A stretch of 64,000 bases of DNA, taken from the NCBI RefSeq assembly GCF_002931055.1, contig NZ_PSXX01000005.1, positions 200,701-264,700 on the forward strand, read 5' to 3'. The notes beneath the pieces were generated by a model that ran no database searches, was not told the DNA's origin, and worked only from the letters and a program-made list of their open reading frames with translations. Below, one piece after another: positions 43,868 through 52,657 of this stretch (position 1 is its first letter; each line of letters starts with the position of its first letter). Both the position numbers and the translations under genes were made by a program. Origin of the DNA: Pseudoclavibacter sp. AY1H1. GTDB lineage: Bacteria; Actinomycetota; Actinomycetes; Actinomycetales; Microbacteriaceae.

Positions 43868-44445
43868 GCGCCGACCTTCCCGTTCTCTGCGACGCGCACC
43901 TTGGCGGTGACACGCGGGCTGAGCTCGTACTGCTCGAGCTGCCGGGTGACGGCCGCCTCGATGGAGGCGGCGTCGACCGGCACACCGGAGGCGGGCACGA
44001 GGTGGACGTCGGCGCGACGGTGCGAGACCGAGACGGTGACGTTGTCCGGGCTGACGTGGCCAGCGAGGGCCGCGTGCCTGGCCAGTGCGGACGCGATGAC
44101 CGCGTTGTCCGCGACGGTTGCGGTCCGCGACGAGCGCAGGACGTGGCGGGAACGGCGACCGGGGGCGAGGCCTGCGATGAGCAGGATCAGCCCGATGATG
44201 GCCACGATGACGCCGGCTGGGCCGACGTACTGGGCGGGCTGCTCGAGCACCCCGAGCGTGGAGGTGAACATGTCAGCCGGTGCCACGAGGAGCGCCGGGA
44301 GGGCGAGGAGCGCGAGCACCACCTCGGTGCCGACCCAGGCTGCGACGACGATGAGCAGCACGGCGAGGACGATCGCGAGCGCCGACCGAGGCGAGTGCGT
44401 CTCGCGTCGGGAGACGCGGGAGTAGAGCGACGTGTGGCTGCTCAT
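43864..44445 (-). CDS. DUF6286-type membrane protein
   Basis: A 193-aa protein with two helices (about 24-46, and 72-94 with VGPAGVIVAIIGLILLIAGL) and a C-terminal cytoplasmic domain of about 95 residues (PDNVTVSVSHRRADVHLVPA). In actinobacteria such proteins sit in Asp23 clusters. The function is unknown. Overlaps its neighbours on both sides by 4 nt. Confidence 0.75.
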   Translation of the reverse strand: MSSHTSLYSRVSRRETHSPRSALAIVLAVLLIVVAAWVGTEVVLALLALPALLVAPADMFTSTLGVLEQPAQYVGPAGVIVAIIGLILLIAGLAPGRRSRHVLRSSRTATVADNAVIASALARHAALAGHVSPDNVTVSVSHRRADVHLVPASGVPVDAASIEAAVTRQLEQYELSPRVTAKVRVAENGKVGA

Positions 44446-44822
44446 CTGACTCGCTCCTCTGGTTTGATGTCGAGCCCGGTCACACGCACGGTGACCGCGC
44501 TGATGCTCGAACCGCTGAGGGTCTGCACGCGGTCACGGATGGTGGTCTTCGCAGTCTCGACTCGCTCGAGGAGCGGGCCGCCGCTGCGGGAGATGGAGCT
44601 CGGCTGTTCGCGGATGCGAGCCAGCGAGGGCACGCGGATGGGGGTGCTGAGTCGCAGTGCGAGCTTGCCGTTGTGGTCGTCGAGGTCGACGCTGACGCTG
44701 CCAGCGTCGACCCCGAGCGCGTCACCGGCGACAGCTGACGCGACACGAGTCAGGGCCTTCGCGGTGAGTCGTGTTGTGCCTCGCTGCGCCGCGCCGTGGT
44801 GTGTCGTCGCGGCGATGCTCAT
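44442..44822 (-). CDS. Asp23-like small protein of the envelope-stress operon
   Basis: A 126-aa soluble protein with an Asp23-type start (TTRLTAKALTRVASAVAGDA) and VTVRVTGLDI near the end. It is a shorter relative of the Asp23 protein two genes upstream. The start at 44822 overlaps the previous stop by ATGA. Confidence 0.72.
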   Translation of the reverse strand: MSIAATTHHGAAQRGTTRLTAKALTRVASAVAGDALGVDAGSVSVDLDDHNGKLALRLSTPIRVPSLARIREQPSSISRSGGPLLERVETAKTTIRDRVQTLSGSSISAVTVRVTGLDIKPEERVR

Positions 44823-45019
44823 GAGGAGGTGTTCCGTCCTCGGATGACGTCGACGAGGGCGCTGGCGTCGAGCTTTCCTTCGAGGATGCGTCCGATGACG
44901 CCGCCGATGATCATCGCGATCGCGACGAAGAAGAACGCCCAGAAGCCGAGGATGATCCAGGTGAGCGCGAGGACTGCGCCGATGAGGATGCCGGTTCGGG
45001 TGAGGGATGCGGTGTTCAC
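44819..45019 (-). CDS. Small two-helix membrane protein (DUF2273-like)
   Basis: A 66-aa protein: two hydrophobic segments (about 9-27 and 28-46, with WIILGFWAFFFVAIAMIIGG) followed by a short charged tail. DUF2273 proteins accompany Asp23 homologues in many Gram-positive bacteria. Confidence 0.78.
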   Translation of the reverse strand: MNTASLTRTGILIGAVLALTWIILGFWAFFFVAIAMIIGGVIGRILEGKLDASALVDVIRGRNTSS

Positions 45020-45477
45020 TGGACTCGCGCCTCTTCCTTCTCATCCTTCTCCTCGTTCTTGTCGTCGGAGGGGAGGTGGACGTCGTTGACGGTCACGTTG
45101 ACCTCGGTGACCTCGAGGCCGACGATCGTCTCGACGGCGCGGATCACGTCGGCGCGCACACCGTCTGCGACGTCCTGCAGCGCGACGGGGTAGTCGGCGA
45201 CGATGGTCACGTCGACGGCGACCTGCTTCTCGCCGACCTCGACGCTGATGCCCTGGCCCTGGTCGGTGGCGTTCAGGGCGTTGCGGATGGCGCCGATCGC
45301 GCGGGCCGCGCCGCCACCGAGGTCGTAGACGCCGTGTGCTTCACGGGCGGCGATGCCGGCGACCTTCGCGACGACGCCGTCATCGATCGTGGTCTTGCCG
45401 TGTCCGTCGACCTGTGCGGACTGGAGGTCCTTGCGGCTGGTGGCCGGGGTTCCGGTGGCGGGGGTGGTGTTCGACAT
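45016..45477 (-). CDS. Asp23/Gls24 envelope stress response protein
   Basis: A 153-aa protein with the Asp23 core: GKTTIDDGVVAKVAGIAARE, then VYDLGGGAARAIGAIR, VDVTIVADYPVALQDVADGV and VTEVNVTVNDVHL, and an acidic/basic tail. In staphylococci Asp23 coats the membrane through AmaP and affects cell-wall stress genes. It is the first gene of the operon, with AAGGAG 8 nt before the ATG. Confidence 0.9.
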   Translation of the reverse strand: MSNTTPATGTPATSRKDLQSAQVDGHGKTTIDDGVVAKVAGIAAREAHGVYDLGGGAARAIGAIRNALNATDQGQGISVEVGEKQVAVDVTIVADYPVALQDVADGVRADVIRAVETIVGLEVTEVNVTVNDVHLPSDDKNEEKDEKEEARVQ

Positions 45478-45921
45478 GAGGTTCTCCTTGTGATCTCTGG
45501 CCGGTGCTGGTGCATCGGCCTGGCTGTATGGGTATGACGCATCAGGTCCGTGATTCGTCACGAAATTGTTTGAACTCGTCTCGGCAGGAAGTGAAGCGGT
45601 CGACGCGAGCAGGATCATAGGAAGCCCCGCTGGGCGCGCAACTGAACAAGGCACCCCCGCCGCGGCGCGAGCCACGCGTCAAAGGATGACTTGATCGGGC
45701 ATTTTCATCTGATTGAGCTTGCTCGCATCCTCGTTGGACCAGTTTGATTCCGGCTGTCGACGGAAATGTCTCCGAAGCCGCCGATCCGATATTCAGAACC
45801 ACGATTCCCCGGTTCTCGATATGGATCACCCGGGGAATTCTCAAGCGGCCAGCGCCCGGAGGTCGACCGCGGACTCCCGCCAGCAGGCCCGTACACATGC
45901 CGTTCGCATTGGCGGCGCATC
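45478..45921. other. Regulatory gap between asp23 operon and ppk2
   Basis: A 444-bp divergent region, AT-richer than the rest at 45680-45860. It holds two dyads: CGTGA-TTCG-TCACG (45549-45562), 70 nt upstream of asp23, and ATTCCCCGG-N17-CCGGGGAAT (45804-45838), 84 nt upstream of ppk2. Both are candidate operators. I see no gene in it. Confidence 0.5.
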
Positions 45922-46890
45922 ATGGCGCCGCATCCGCTCCCCCGCACGCCGGCGGATGCACCGCACCTGACCCCGGAGGAACGCTTGGCTATCGACCAAC
46001 CCCAGGACCTGCGCGAGTACATCGAGCACCTGCGCTCGCTCGGCTACTCGGTGCGCGACGGCCACACCAACGACCCCGACCTCATCGACCCGCAGGGCAA
46101 CCCCGTCTACACGTGGCAGGAGGGGTACCCCTACGAGGAGCGCCTCAGCCGCGACGAGTACGAGAGCGAGAAGTACCGCCTCCAGGTGGAGCTGCTGAAG
46201 TGCCAGTACTGGATGGAGGACAACGACAAGCGCGCCGTGATCCTCTTCGAGGGGCGCGACGCGGCAGGCAAGGGCGGCACCATCAAGCGCTTCACGGAGC
46301 ACCTCAACCCGCGCAAGGCGCGCGTCGTCGCCCTCGCGAAGCCCAGCGACCGCGAGCGCGGGCAGTGGTTCTTCCAGCGCTACATCCAGCACCTCCCCAC
46401 GGACGGCGAGCTCGTGATGTTCGACCGCTCCTGGTACAACCGCTCCGGTGTGGAACGGGTCATGGGGTTCTGCAGCGATGACGAGCACACGCAGTTCATG
46501 CAGCAGGCACCGGCGTTCGAGAAGATGCTCGTCGACTCCGGCATCCACGTGACGAAGTTCTGGTTCTCGGTGTCGCGCACCGAGCAGCGCACGCGCTTCG
46601 CCATCCGCCAGCTCGACCCCGTGCGTCGGTGGAAGCTCTCCCCCATGGACCTCGCCTCGCTCGACCGCTGGGAGGACTACACGGCGGCGAAGGAGGAGAC
46701 GTTCCGCCTCACCGACAAGAAGCACGCGCCGTGGACGATCATCCGCTCCAACGACAAGAAGCGTGCGCGCCTGAACGCGATGCGCTTCTGGCTCGGCCAG
46801 TTCGACTACGAGGGCAAGGACCACGACGTGGTCACGAAGCCGGACCCGCTGCTCGTGATGCGCGGCAAGCAGGAGACGGCCGACGAGTAG
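45922..46890 (+). CDS. ppk2: Polyphosphate kinase 2
   Basis: A 322-aa PPK2 enzyme, which phosphorylates nucleotides with polyphosphate or the reverse. Walker A is FEGRDAAGKGGT, the lid has PSDRERGQWFFQRY, and Walker B is MFDRSWYNRSGVERVMGF. A TTG at 45985 has a much better ribosome site (CGGAGGA, 4 nt away) and would give 301 aa, so the real start is uncertain. The nucleotide specificity cannot be read safely. Confidence 0.9.
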   Translation: MAPHPLPRTPADAPHLTPEERLAIDQPQDLREYIEHLRSLGYSVRDGHTNDPDLIDPQGNPVYTWQEGYPYEERLSRDEYESEKYRLQVELLKCQYWMEDNDKRAVILFEGRDAAGKGGTIKRFTEHLNPRKARVVALAKPSDRERGQWFFQRYIQHLPTDGELVMFDRSWYNRSGVERVMGFCSDDEHTQFMQQAPAFEKMLVDSGIHVTKFWFSVSRTEQRTRFAIRQLDPVRRWKLSPMDLASLDRWEDYTAAKEETFRLTDKKHAPWTIIRSNDKKRARLNAMRFWLGQFDYEGKDHDVVTKPDPLLVMRGKQETADE

Positions 46891-46921
46891 GGCCGGCGTC
46901 GCGCGGCTTGGCCGGGCCGGG

Positions 46922-47815
46922 TCAGTTCGAGAGCTGGCCTCGCATGAGCTCGCGAAACACGGGCACGAGCGGGTTGTCGCTCGAGCGCAGCGTGCACATC
47001 ATCACGGTGACGGGCTCGATGTCGTCGATCGGCACGAACACGACGTCGTCGCGCTGGTAGTGGTGGGCGGCGGAGCTCCCGGCGATGTTCACGCCAGCCC
47101 CCGCGGCGACGAGCTCGAGCAGGCCCTCCATGCTGTCGGCGGATGCGCCGGGCACGATCCTCGTCCCGTCGGCCCGCGGGCTCACCACCCACCAGTCGAG
47201 GATCTCCTGCGGTCCGGCAGAGGCCGCGACGAACACCTCGTCGTTCGTCTCCAGGATCGAGACCGACGAGCGGGCCGCCAGACGGTGCCCCGCTGGGACC
47301 ACGAGCATGCGCCCCTCCGACCAGAGGGGCTCACAGGTGACCTCGTCGGACGCGCTGACGGGCGACGGCGCCAGCACGACGTCGACCCGGTCGCTGACGA
47401 GGTCGTGGACGACCTCGAAGAAGCCGGTGCGGCGCATCTCGAGCCGCGCATCCGGAACCCGCTGCAGCATCGAGGCGATCGCCGACGCCGCAAGGGAGCC
47501 CGTGGCGGAGGCTACGACGCCGAGCCGAAGCTGCGGCACCGCCTGCTCGCTCGCGAGGCGCTGGGCCCACTCGAGGATCTCCCGGTGGTCGTCGCGGAGC
47601 CGCCTGGCGAGCGGCAGGAACTCGACCCCGAACGAGGTGAGCGTCAGCGGGCGCGATTCGCGGTCGAACAGCCTGAACCCCAGCTGCCGCTCGAGGCGGC
47701 CGATCTGCTGGCTCAGGGAGGGGGTGGCGATGCGGATCCGCTCGGCGGCTCGACCGAAATGCAGCTCCTCGGCGAGCACGCAGAAGTACTGCACGGCGTG
47801 GATCGGGATGTCCAT
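46922..47815 (-). CDS. LysR-family transcriptional regulator
   Basis: A 297-aa LysR protein with HTH YFCVLAEELHFGRAAERIRI, TPSLSQQIGRLERQLG and LFDRESRP, then the effector domain (LRLGVVASATGSL). TAGTCT ends 6 nt before the ATG. Its neighbours are a convergent ppk2 and an upstream, same-strand hydrolase. The target could be the cupin-hydrolase pair, but nothing in the sequence proves it. Confidence 0.9.
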   Translation of the reverse strand: MDIPIHAVQYFCVLAEELHFGRAAERIRIATPSLSQQIGRLERQLGFRLFDRESRPLTLTSFGVEFLPLARRLRDDHREILEWAQRLASEQAVPQLRLGVVASATGSLAASAIASMLQRVPDARLEMRRTGFFEVVHDLVSDRVDVVLAPSPVSASDEVTCEPLWSEGRMLVVPAGHRLAARSSVSILETNDEVFVAASAGPQEILDWWVVSPRADGTRIVPGASADSMEGLLELVAAGAGVNIAGSSAAHHYQRDDVVFVPIDDIEPVTVMMCTLRSSDNPLVPVFRELMRGQLSN

Positions 47816-47882
47816 GTTCAGAGACTAGACGGGCGCGCGCCGCCGGATACGGCGGCGGCAGCGGGCCCCCTGGGAGGCACTG

Positions 47883-48728
47883 TCAGCTCGCGCTCTCCGG
47901 CGGCCCCGCGTGCAGTGCAAGGAACCGCAGGGCCGGAGCCACGACGGTCTCGAGGTCGTCGAGTCCACGCCACATGTGGTCGGCCCCTGCCACGAGCTGC
48001 AGTTCGACGTGCGCGCCCACCGAGTGGAGTGCATCCCGCAGCAGCTGGCTCTGCTCGCTCGGCACCATGCTGTCGTCGGTTCCGTGCGCCAGGAGGAAGG
48101 GCGGCACCCCGGCGTGCACGGCGCGCACCGGGCTCGCCGCTTCAGTGAGCTCGCCGTGCTCCGCGAGGGGTCCGCCGATGAGCAGCTCCTCGCGGCTCGG
48201 CTGGACTGGCGCACCGGGCGCGCCGATGGGCTTCGGGATCGCCGCGAGCTCGCTCGGTCCGTACCAGTCGACAACCGCCCGCACGGGCGTGCCGGGCACA
48301 GCGGCCGCGAGCGCTGCGAGGTGCCCGCCAGCGGATTCGCCCCAGAGCGCGACGCGCGTGGCATCCAGGCCGAACGTCGCGGCGCCCTCGTCGAGCACCC
48401 AGCCGATCGCTGCTTCGACATCGGCGAGCTGCGCCGGGAACCTCGCCTCGCCGCTCAGCCGGTAGTCGACCGACGCGACGGCCCACCCCGCACGGGTCAG
48501 ACGCCCGAACGTCTCCGCCTCGGCGCGCCCCGGGCAGAACACGCGGCGACTCCCCCGGAACCACCCGCCGCCATGCACGAACACGATGACGGGTGGGCGT
48601 TCCGCCTCCGGCAGGTGCAGGTCGAGGGTGAGCGGCCGGAATCCGGGAGGCTCGGAGAAGATGATGTCGCGCACGACGCGAGCGTGCGCCGGTGTCCGCT
48701 GCTCGCCGGACTCTGCCGCCGTGATCAA
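47883..48728 (-). CDS. Alpha/beta hydrolase (esterase/acetylxylan-esterase-like)
   Basis: A 281-aa serine hydrolase of the HSL/BD-FAE type. Oxyanion motif VHGGGWFRG, nucleophile elbow WGESAGG, acid in AHGTDDSMVP and His in GADHMW. The TTG at 48728 overlaps the cupin stop as TTGA, which fixes this unusual start. The substrate is unknown; co-translation with a cupin suggests linked steps on an aromatic or flavonoid ester, which is a guess. Confidence 0.87.
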   Translation of the reverse strand: MITAAESGEQRTPAHARVVRDIIFSEPPGFRPLTLDLHLPEAERPPVIVFVHGGGWFRGSRRVFCPGRAEAETFGRLTRAGWAVASVDYRLSGEARFPAQLADVEAAIGWVLDEGAATFGLDATRVALWGESAGGHLAALAAAVPGTPVRAVVDWYGPSELAAIPKPIGAPGAPVQPSREELLIGGPLAEHGELTEAASPVRAVHAGVPPFLLAHGTDDSMVPSEQSQLLRDALHSVGAHVELQLVAGADHMWRGLDDLETVVAPALRFLALHAGPPESAS

Positions 48729-49258
48729 TCGAACAGCTCGTATCCCTGCACGAAGTGCACGTCGTGCTTCGCACCCTGCGTGCCGAACACGGCGGGCTCC
48801 GGGATGTGGAATTCCGCTTCCTCCGGAATGCCGGGCTTCGACGTGGGCCGCGCCACGGCCCGGAAGAAGTCCGTGAATCCCGCGCTCGTGACGCCGAAGA
48901 TCTTCCCCGTCCGCTCGATGCGGTACGAGTGGATGGTGTCCTTCGGCACGAATCCGAAGCCCCCGGCCTCAAGGACGCGCGTCTCGCGGTTGCCCTGCCG
49001 GTCGTCGATCCACAGCCGGATGGCCCCCTCGAGCACGAAGAACGTCTCGTGCGTCTCAGCGTGGAAGTGCGGCGGGACGGGCCTGCCTGGGCGCCCCTCC
49101 GTGACGAACGCGTCGAACTGGCCCGTGGTCTGCGGCGAGGTCGTGAGCAGCGTGAAGAGCTGGTCGAAGAGCACGAGCTTGTCGCCTTCGGCGGCGTCCA
49201 TCAGGTACGGCAGCGGAGCCGCGGGGAGCTGGCTCTCGAGCGGGGCGAATCCTGACAT
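48725..49258 (-). CDS. Cupin protein, quercetin-dioxygenase-like
   Basis: A 177-aa protein with a cupin metal site: PPHFHAETHETFFVLEG (H64, H66, E71) and a second motif GFVPKDTIHSYRI. The flanks resemble quercetin 2,3-dioxygenases. AAGGAGG precedes the ATG with ideal spacing. Forms an operon with the hydrolase. Whether it is an enzyme or a binding protein is open. Confidence 0.82.
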   Translation of the reverse strand: MSGFAPLESQLPAAPLPYLMDAAEGDKLVLFDQLFTLLTTSPQTTGQFDAFVTEGRPGRPVPPHFHAETHETFFVLEGAIRLWIDDRQGNRETRVLEAGGFGFVPKDTIHSYRIERTGKIFGVTSAGFTDFFRAVARPTSKPGIPEEAEFHIPEPAVFGTQGAKHDVHFVQGYELFD

Positions 49259-49422
49259 CGGCAACCTCCTTGTTGCGGGCCGGTCGGCCCTCGTCGTCAA
49301 CCCTCGCAAGTCCTGGCGCCTTGCGCGACGGGGTCCTGCCTAACGGACGTGAGCCAGCTCCTAACGGGCACGTGCCCATCTGGGGCGGAACGCGCCGGCG
49401 TAGGCAACTACCATCGGCTTCC

Positions 49423-49446
49423 ATGAGTCGCGAAAGAGCAGCATGA
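49423..49446 (+). CDS. Seven-codon uORF overlapping small membrane gene
   Basis: ATG..TGA encoding MSRERAA; its stop overlaps the next ATG as ATGA. TACCAT ends 8 nt upstream, so the mRNA would begin within about 2 nt of this start. It may deliver ribosomes to the 94-aa gene by coupling. Confidence 0.4.
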   Translation: MSRERAA

Positions 49447-49727
49447 CGGGGCCGACCGCACCTGCCCCAGGAGTCGGCGACCCCGACGGGCAGGGGCCGA
49501 GCGGTTCGCCCACCTCGCCGCCGCCCTCGATTCACGTGCGCGCCGTGCTCACGTGGCTGGCGATCTTCCCGCTCGTCGCCATCACGTCGATGCTCGCGGA
49601 GCCCCTCGTCGGGTCCTGGCACCCCATCGCCCGGGCCTGCGTCGTGACGCTCGTCGTCGTCCCGCTGGCGGTATACCTCGTCGTGCCGTCCTTCGTGAAG
49701 CTCTACGGGCGCATCCGCCGCCGGTGA
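49443..49727 (+). CDS. Small two-helix membrane protein
   Basis: A 94-aa protein with a Pro/Gly-rich N-terminus (1-30), two membrane helices (about 34-52 and 62-82) and a basic end (KLYGRIRRR). Function unknown. The start is taken at the ATG overlapping a 7-codon uORF; only weak purine-rich sequence serves as a ribosome site. Confidence 0.68.
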   Translation: MTGPTAPAPGVGDPDGQGPSGSPTSPPPSIHVRAVLTWLAIFPLVAITSMLAEPLVGSWHPIARACVVTLVVVPLAVYLVVPSFVKLYGRIRRR

Positions 49728-49773
49728 CCGGTCGAGCCACCGGCGCGGGAGGTCGACTCTCTAGGATCTGAGC

Positions 49774-50538
49774 ATGCACCACGCACAGTTCATCGACGTG
49801 ACCGCGGATGCGGCAAGCGCGTTCGCGGCGCTCCTCGGCTCGGCAGACCTCGCGACACCCGTCCCCTCCTGCCCTGGCTGGTCGCTCGCCGAGCTGACCG
49901 AGCACCTCGGTGGCGTGCACCGGTGGGCGCGCGCGCAGCTGCTCGGCGGTGGCCAGCAGGTCGAACGGCTGACCCCGAAGGCGCCGATGGATGACCGGGG
50001 CGCGCTGGTCGCCTGGTTCCGCGAGGGCGCCGCGGAGCTCGTGGCAACGCTGCGCGAGCTGCCGGAGGACGCGCCCTGCTGGGCCCTCTACCCGCCGGCC
50101 CGCGCATCCACCTGGGCGAGGCGGCAGGCCCTCGAGACGACCCTGCACCTCTGGGACGCGACCGACAGCCTCGACATCGCGGCACCCATTCCGGCCACGA
50201 TCGCGGCGGCCGGCGTCGCCGAGGTCGCGCACGACATGTACCCGAGGCAGGTGTCGCTCGGGCGGATGCCGTCGCTCGACGAGCGCGTCGAGCTCGTGCT
50301 GCGGGGCCTCGGCGCGAGCGCACCTTTGCGGGTCCGGCTCGGCCCGATCGGCGAGGTGGTGGCCGGTGAGTCCCGGCCCACCGAGACCACCACCCCAGCA
50401 GATGCGACGCTCGAGCTCACCGCGGAGGACGCGCTGCTGCTCCTCTGGAAGCGACGCGAGCTCACGACGGTGGACGCCCGGCTCACGGGCTCGGCCGCGG
50501 CACTCGAGCGGGTGCTCGCGCACCCGCTCGCCCCGTGA
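49774..50538 (+). CDS. Maleylpyruvate-isomerase-family mycothiol-dependent protein
   Basis: A 254-aa DinB-fold protein. The N-terminal MDMPI domain has VPSCPGWSLAELTEHLGGVH (metal His) and ALETTLHLWDATD (second metal site); the C-terminal part is the small MDMPI_C domain ending in the TGSAAALERVL block. Relatives use mycothiol as thiol cofactor, which fits mshAB in this window. TAGGAT ends 6 nt before the ATG. The reaction is unknown. Confidence 0.85.
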   Translation: MHHAQFIDVTADAASAFAALLGSADLATPVPSCPGWSLAELTEHLGGVHRWARAQLLGGGQQVERLTPKAPMDDRGALVAWFREGAAELVATLRELPEDAPCWALYPPARASTWARRQALETTLHLWDATDSLDIAAPIPATIAAAGVAEVAHDMYPRQVSLGRMPSLDERVELVLRGLGASAPLRVRLGPIGEVVAGESRPTETTTPADATLELTAEDALLLLWKRRELTTVDARLTGSAAALERVLAHPLAP

Positions 50539-50543
50539 GACCC

Positions 50544-50573
50544 GCGAGCGCCGCGACAGCGTCAGGCGCTCGC
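50544..50573. terminator. Bidirectional hairpin between convergent genes
   Basis: Perfect 9-bp stem GCGAGCGCC / GGCGCTCGC with a 12-nt loop; one arm touches the stop codon of the minus-strand oxidoreductase. Confidence 0.6.
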
Positions 50574-51748
50574 TAGCTGCTGAGCGTCGCCGCGAACGGG
50601 TCTCGCTGGTGATCGACGAGCGGAACCCGCTCGAGCGTGCTCTCGATGACGACGACCTCGCCGGCCGCCGCCGACTCCTCGATGGCGAGCATGGTGTCGA
50701 GCACGTGCAGGGCGAGCTCGCCGGTCGCGACGTGCGGGAGCCCCTCGCGGATACCTCGGGCCATGTCGAGGGTGCCGTACCCGCGCCCCGTGACCGTGCC
50801 CTCCTCCGGGTACTCCTCCCAGCTCGGCTCGAGCCTCTCCGAGTACTCCTGCGGGTGGCGCGCCACTCGCGTGCCCCCGTCGGCGTGGTTCGGGTCGGGG
50901 GTGATGAGCATGCCGCCCGGGCCGATGATCTCGACGGTGCCCATCTCGGCGAGCGGGGAGTCGTTGCTGAAGGTGAGCTGCGCGCTGGCGCCGCTTTCGA
51001 AGGTGACGAGCGCATCCACGTGCGTGAGCACCTCGACGGGGAACGACTGGCCCGCGTTCGGGCCGAGCTTCACGGTGCGGGCCTCCTTGGCCGTCGAGCC
51101 CGTCGCGTACACCTTCCTGACGGGGCCGAACGCGCTCACGAGCGTCGTCACGTAGTACGGCCCCATGTCGAGCAGTGGGCCGCCGCCGCGGGCGAACAGG
51201 AACGCCGGGTTGGGGTGGAACAGGTCGGGCCCCGAGTAGCGCATCATGGTGCGGGCCGTGAGCGGGGTGCCGATGATGCCGCTCGCGAGGTGTCGGAGGG
51301 CGGTCTGGATGCCCGGGTTCAGCACCGTGTCGGGTGCGACTCCCACGCGCAGGCCGGCCGCGTCGGCCGCCTCGAGCAGGGCCTTGGCCTCCTGGCGGTC
51401 GATGCCGATGGGCTTCTCAATCCACACGTGCTTGCCCGCCGCGATGGCGTCGAGCGCGACCGGGACGTGGGCGGCCGGGATGGTCAGGTTGATGACGATC
51501 TCGACGTCGTCGTTCGCCAGCACCGAGGCGGGTGAGCCGGAGAACGGCACGCCGTAGCTCGCGGCCTTCTCCGCGGCGAGGGCCTCGTTGAGGTCGCCAA
51601 GCGCCACGACTCGCACGTCGGGGAAGCGCGTCAGGTTGTCGAGGTAGGCGTTGCTGATCATGCCGGTGCCGATGATGCCGACGCCGACGGGGCCTCGCCT
51701 GGCCGACTCGCGGCGCACCTGCTCGCTGCCGAGCTGCTCGCTGCTCAT
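50573..51748 (-). CDS. Gfo/Idh/MocA-family oxidoreductase
   Basis: A 391-aa sugar or inositol dehydrogenase. Rossmann motif GVGIIGTGMISNAYL, then VALGDLNEALAAE, the family EKP in WIEKPIGIDRQEA and the C-terminal sheet domain with MRYSGPDLFHPNP and LLDMGPYYVTTL. It overlaps the isomerase gene by 4 nt. Together with that gene and the TetR regulator it looks like a small sugar-derivative catabolic unit. The substrate is not evident. Confidence 0.88.
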   Translation of the reverse strand: MSSEQLGSEQVRRESARRGPVGVGIIGTGMISNAYLDNLTRFPDVRVVALGDLNEALAAEKAASYGVPFSGSPASVLANDDVEIVINLTIPAAHVPVALDAIAAGKHVWIEKPIGIDRQEAKALLEAADAAGLRVGVAPDTVLNPGIQTALRHLASGIIGTPLTARTMMRYSGPDLFHPNPAFLFARGGGPLLDMGPYYVTTLVSAFGPVRKVYATGSTAKEARTVKLGPNAGQSFPVEVLTHVDALVTFESGASAQLTFSNDSPLAEMGTVEIIGPGGMLITPDPNHADGGTRVARHPQEYSERLEPSWEEYPEEGTVTGRGYGTLDMARGIREGLPHVATGELALHVLDTMLAIEESAAAGEVVVIESTLERVPLVDHQRDPFAATLSS

Positions 51749-52590
51749 GCGCGGTTCTCCAGGTAGTCGAAGCTGGCGGCGATCGCGGCGAAGATGTCGC
51801 CGTCGAAGTGGTCGAACTCGATGACGGCGAACTCCGCCGACGGGGTGGCCGCGAGGGCAGCCTCGAGCGGGATGGCACCTTGGCCGGCCGGGACCTGGCC
51901 GAGCCCCGACGGGTCGAAAAGAGCATCCGCGACGAACGGGTTCTCGACCTGCGGACCGTCCTTGATGTGGAGGGCCCTCACGCGGTCGCCGAGGCGTTCG
52001 AGCAGGGCTGGCGCGTCCACTCCCCCGATGTGCGCCCAGTACACGTCGACCTCGAGCACCACCTCGTCGTCGAGGAGCCCCGCGAAGTACTCGAGTGCGG
52101 GGACGCCCTCGATGAGGGTGCTGAGCTCCCACGCGTGATTGTGGTACCCGACGCGGAGGCCGTGCTCGGCGGCTGACCTGGCTGCCTCGTTGAGGGCGGA
52201 CGCCGTCGCCTCGACGGCTTCGCGGGTCGACCAGTCGAAGACTGCAGGGTCGATGACGAGCTCGATGCCGAGCTTCTTCGCCGCCTCGAAGGTGGCGGCG
52301 TGGCTCGGCACCGGCGTCGTCACGCCCTCGCGAGTGACCTCCTTGGCGACGAGCATCGCGTGCCCCGTCGGGGCCGCGATGCCGTGCCTGGCGAAGGCCG
52401 CCGCGAGCTCGTCGGCGCGGTCGACGAAGGCGAAGGCTTCGACGTTGCGCAGGCCGATCTCGCCGAGGCGCGCGAGCGTGCCGTCGAGGTCGGCTTCGAG
52501 GTGCGAGTTGACGCTGTACAGCTGCAGCGAGGTCGCTGGCCGCTGCGCTCCCGTTCGAGTGGGGGACGCTTCTGGTCGAGTGGTGGGCAC
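51745..52590 (-). CDS. Sugar phosphate isomerase/epimerase (xylose-isomerase-like TIM barrel)
   Basis: A 281-aa AP-endonuclease-2-type barrel. LQLYSVNSHLEADLDGTLAR, VGYHNHAWEL, VVLEVDVYWAHIGG and ALHIKDG carry the usual metal ligands. The GTG at 52590 has AGGAG 6 nt upstream; the longer frame would start inside the regulatory region. Translationally coupled to the dehydrogenase. Confidence 0.86.
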   Translation of the reverse strand: MPTTRPEASPTRTGAQRPATSLQLYSVNSHLEADLDGTLARLGEIGLRNVEAFAFVDRADELAAAFARHGIAAPTGHAMLVAKEVTREGVTTPVPSHAATFEAAKKLGIELVIDPAVFDWSTREAVEATASALNEAARSAAEHGLRVGYHNHAWELSTLIEGVPALEYFAGLLDDEVVLEVDVYWAHIGGVDAPALLERLGDRVRALHIKDGPQVENPFVADALFDPSGLGQVPAGQGAIPLEAALAATPSAEFAVIEFDHFDGDIFAAIAASFDYLENRA

Positions 52591-52657
52591 GGTGACTCCT
52601 GTGTCTGTGGGCGTCCGCCCCGTCGCGGTTCGCTCTCCTGGAGACGCTACTAGAAAA

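Noticed and set aside
45542-45898. 118-aa minus-strand frame in the asp23-ppk2 gap
   Set aside because: No ribosome site, no recognisable fold, and it covers the operon promoters and dyads.
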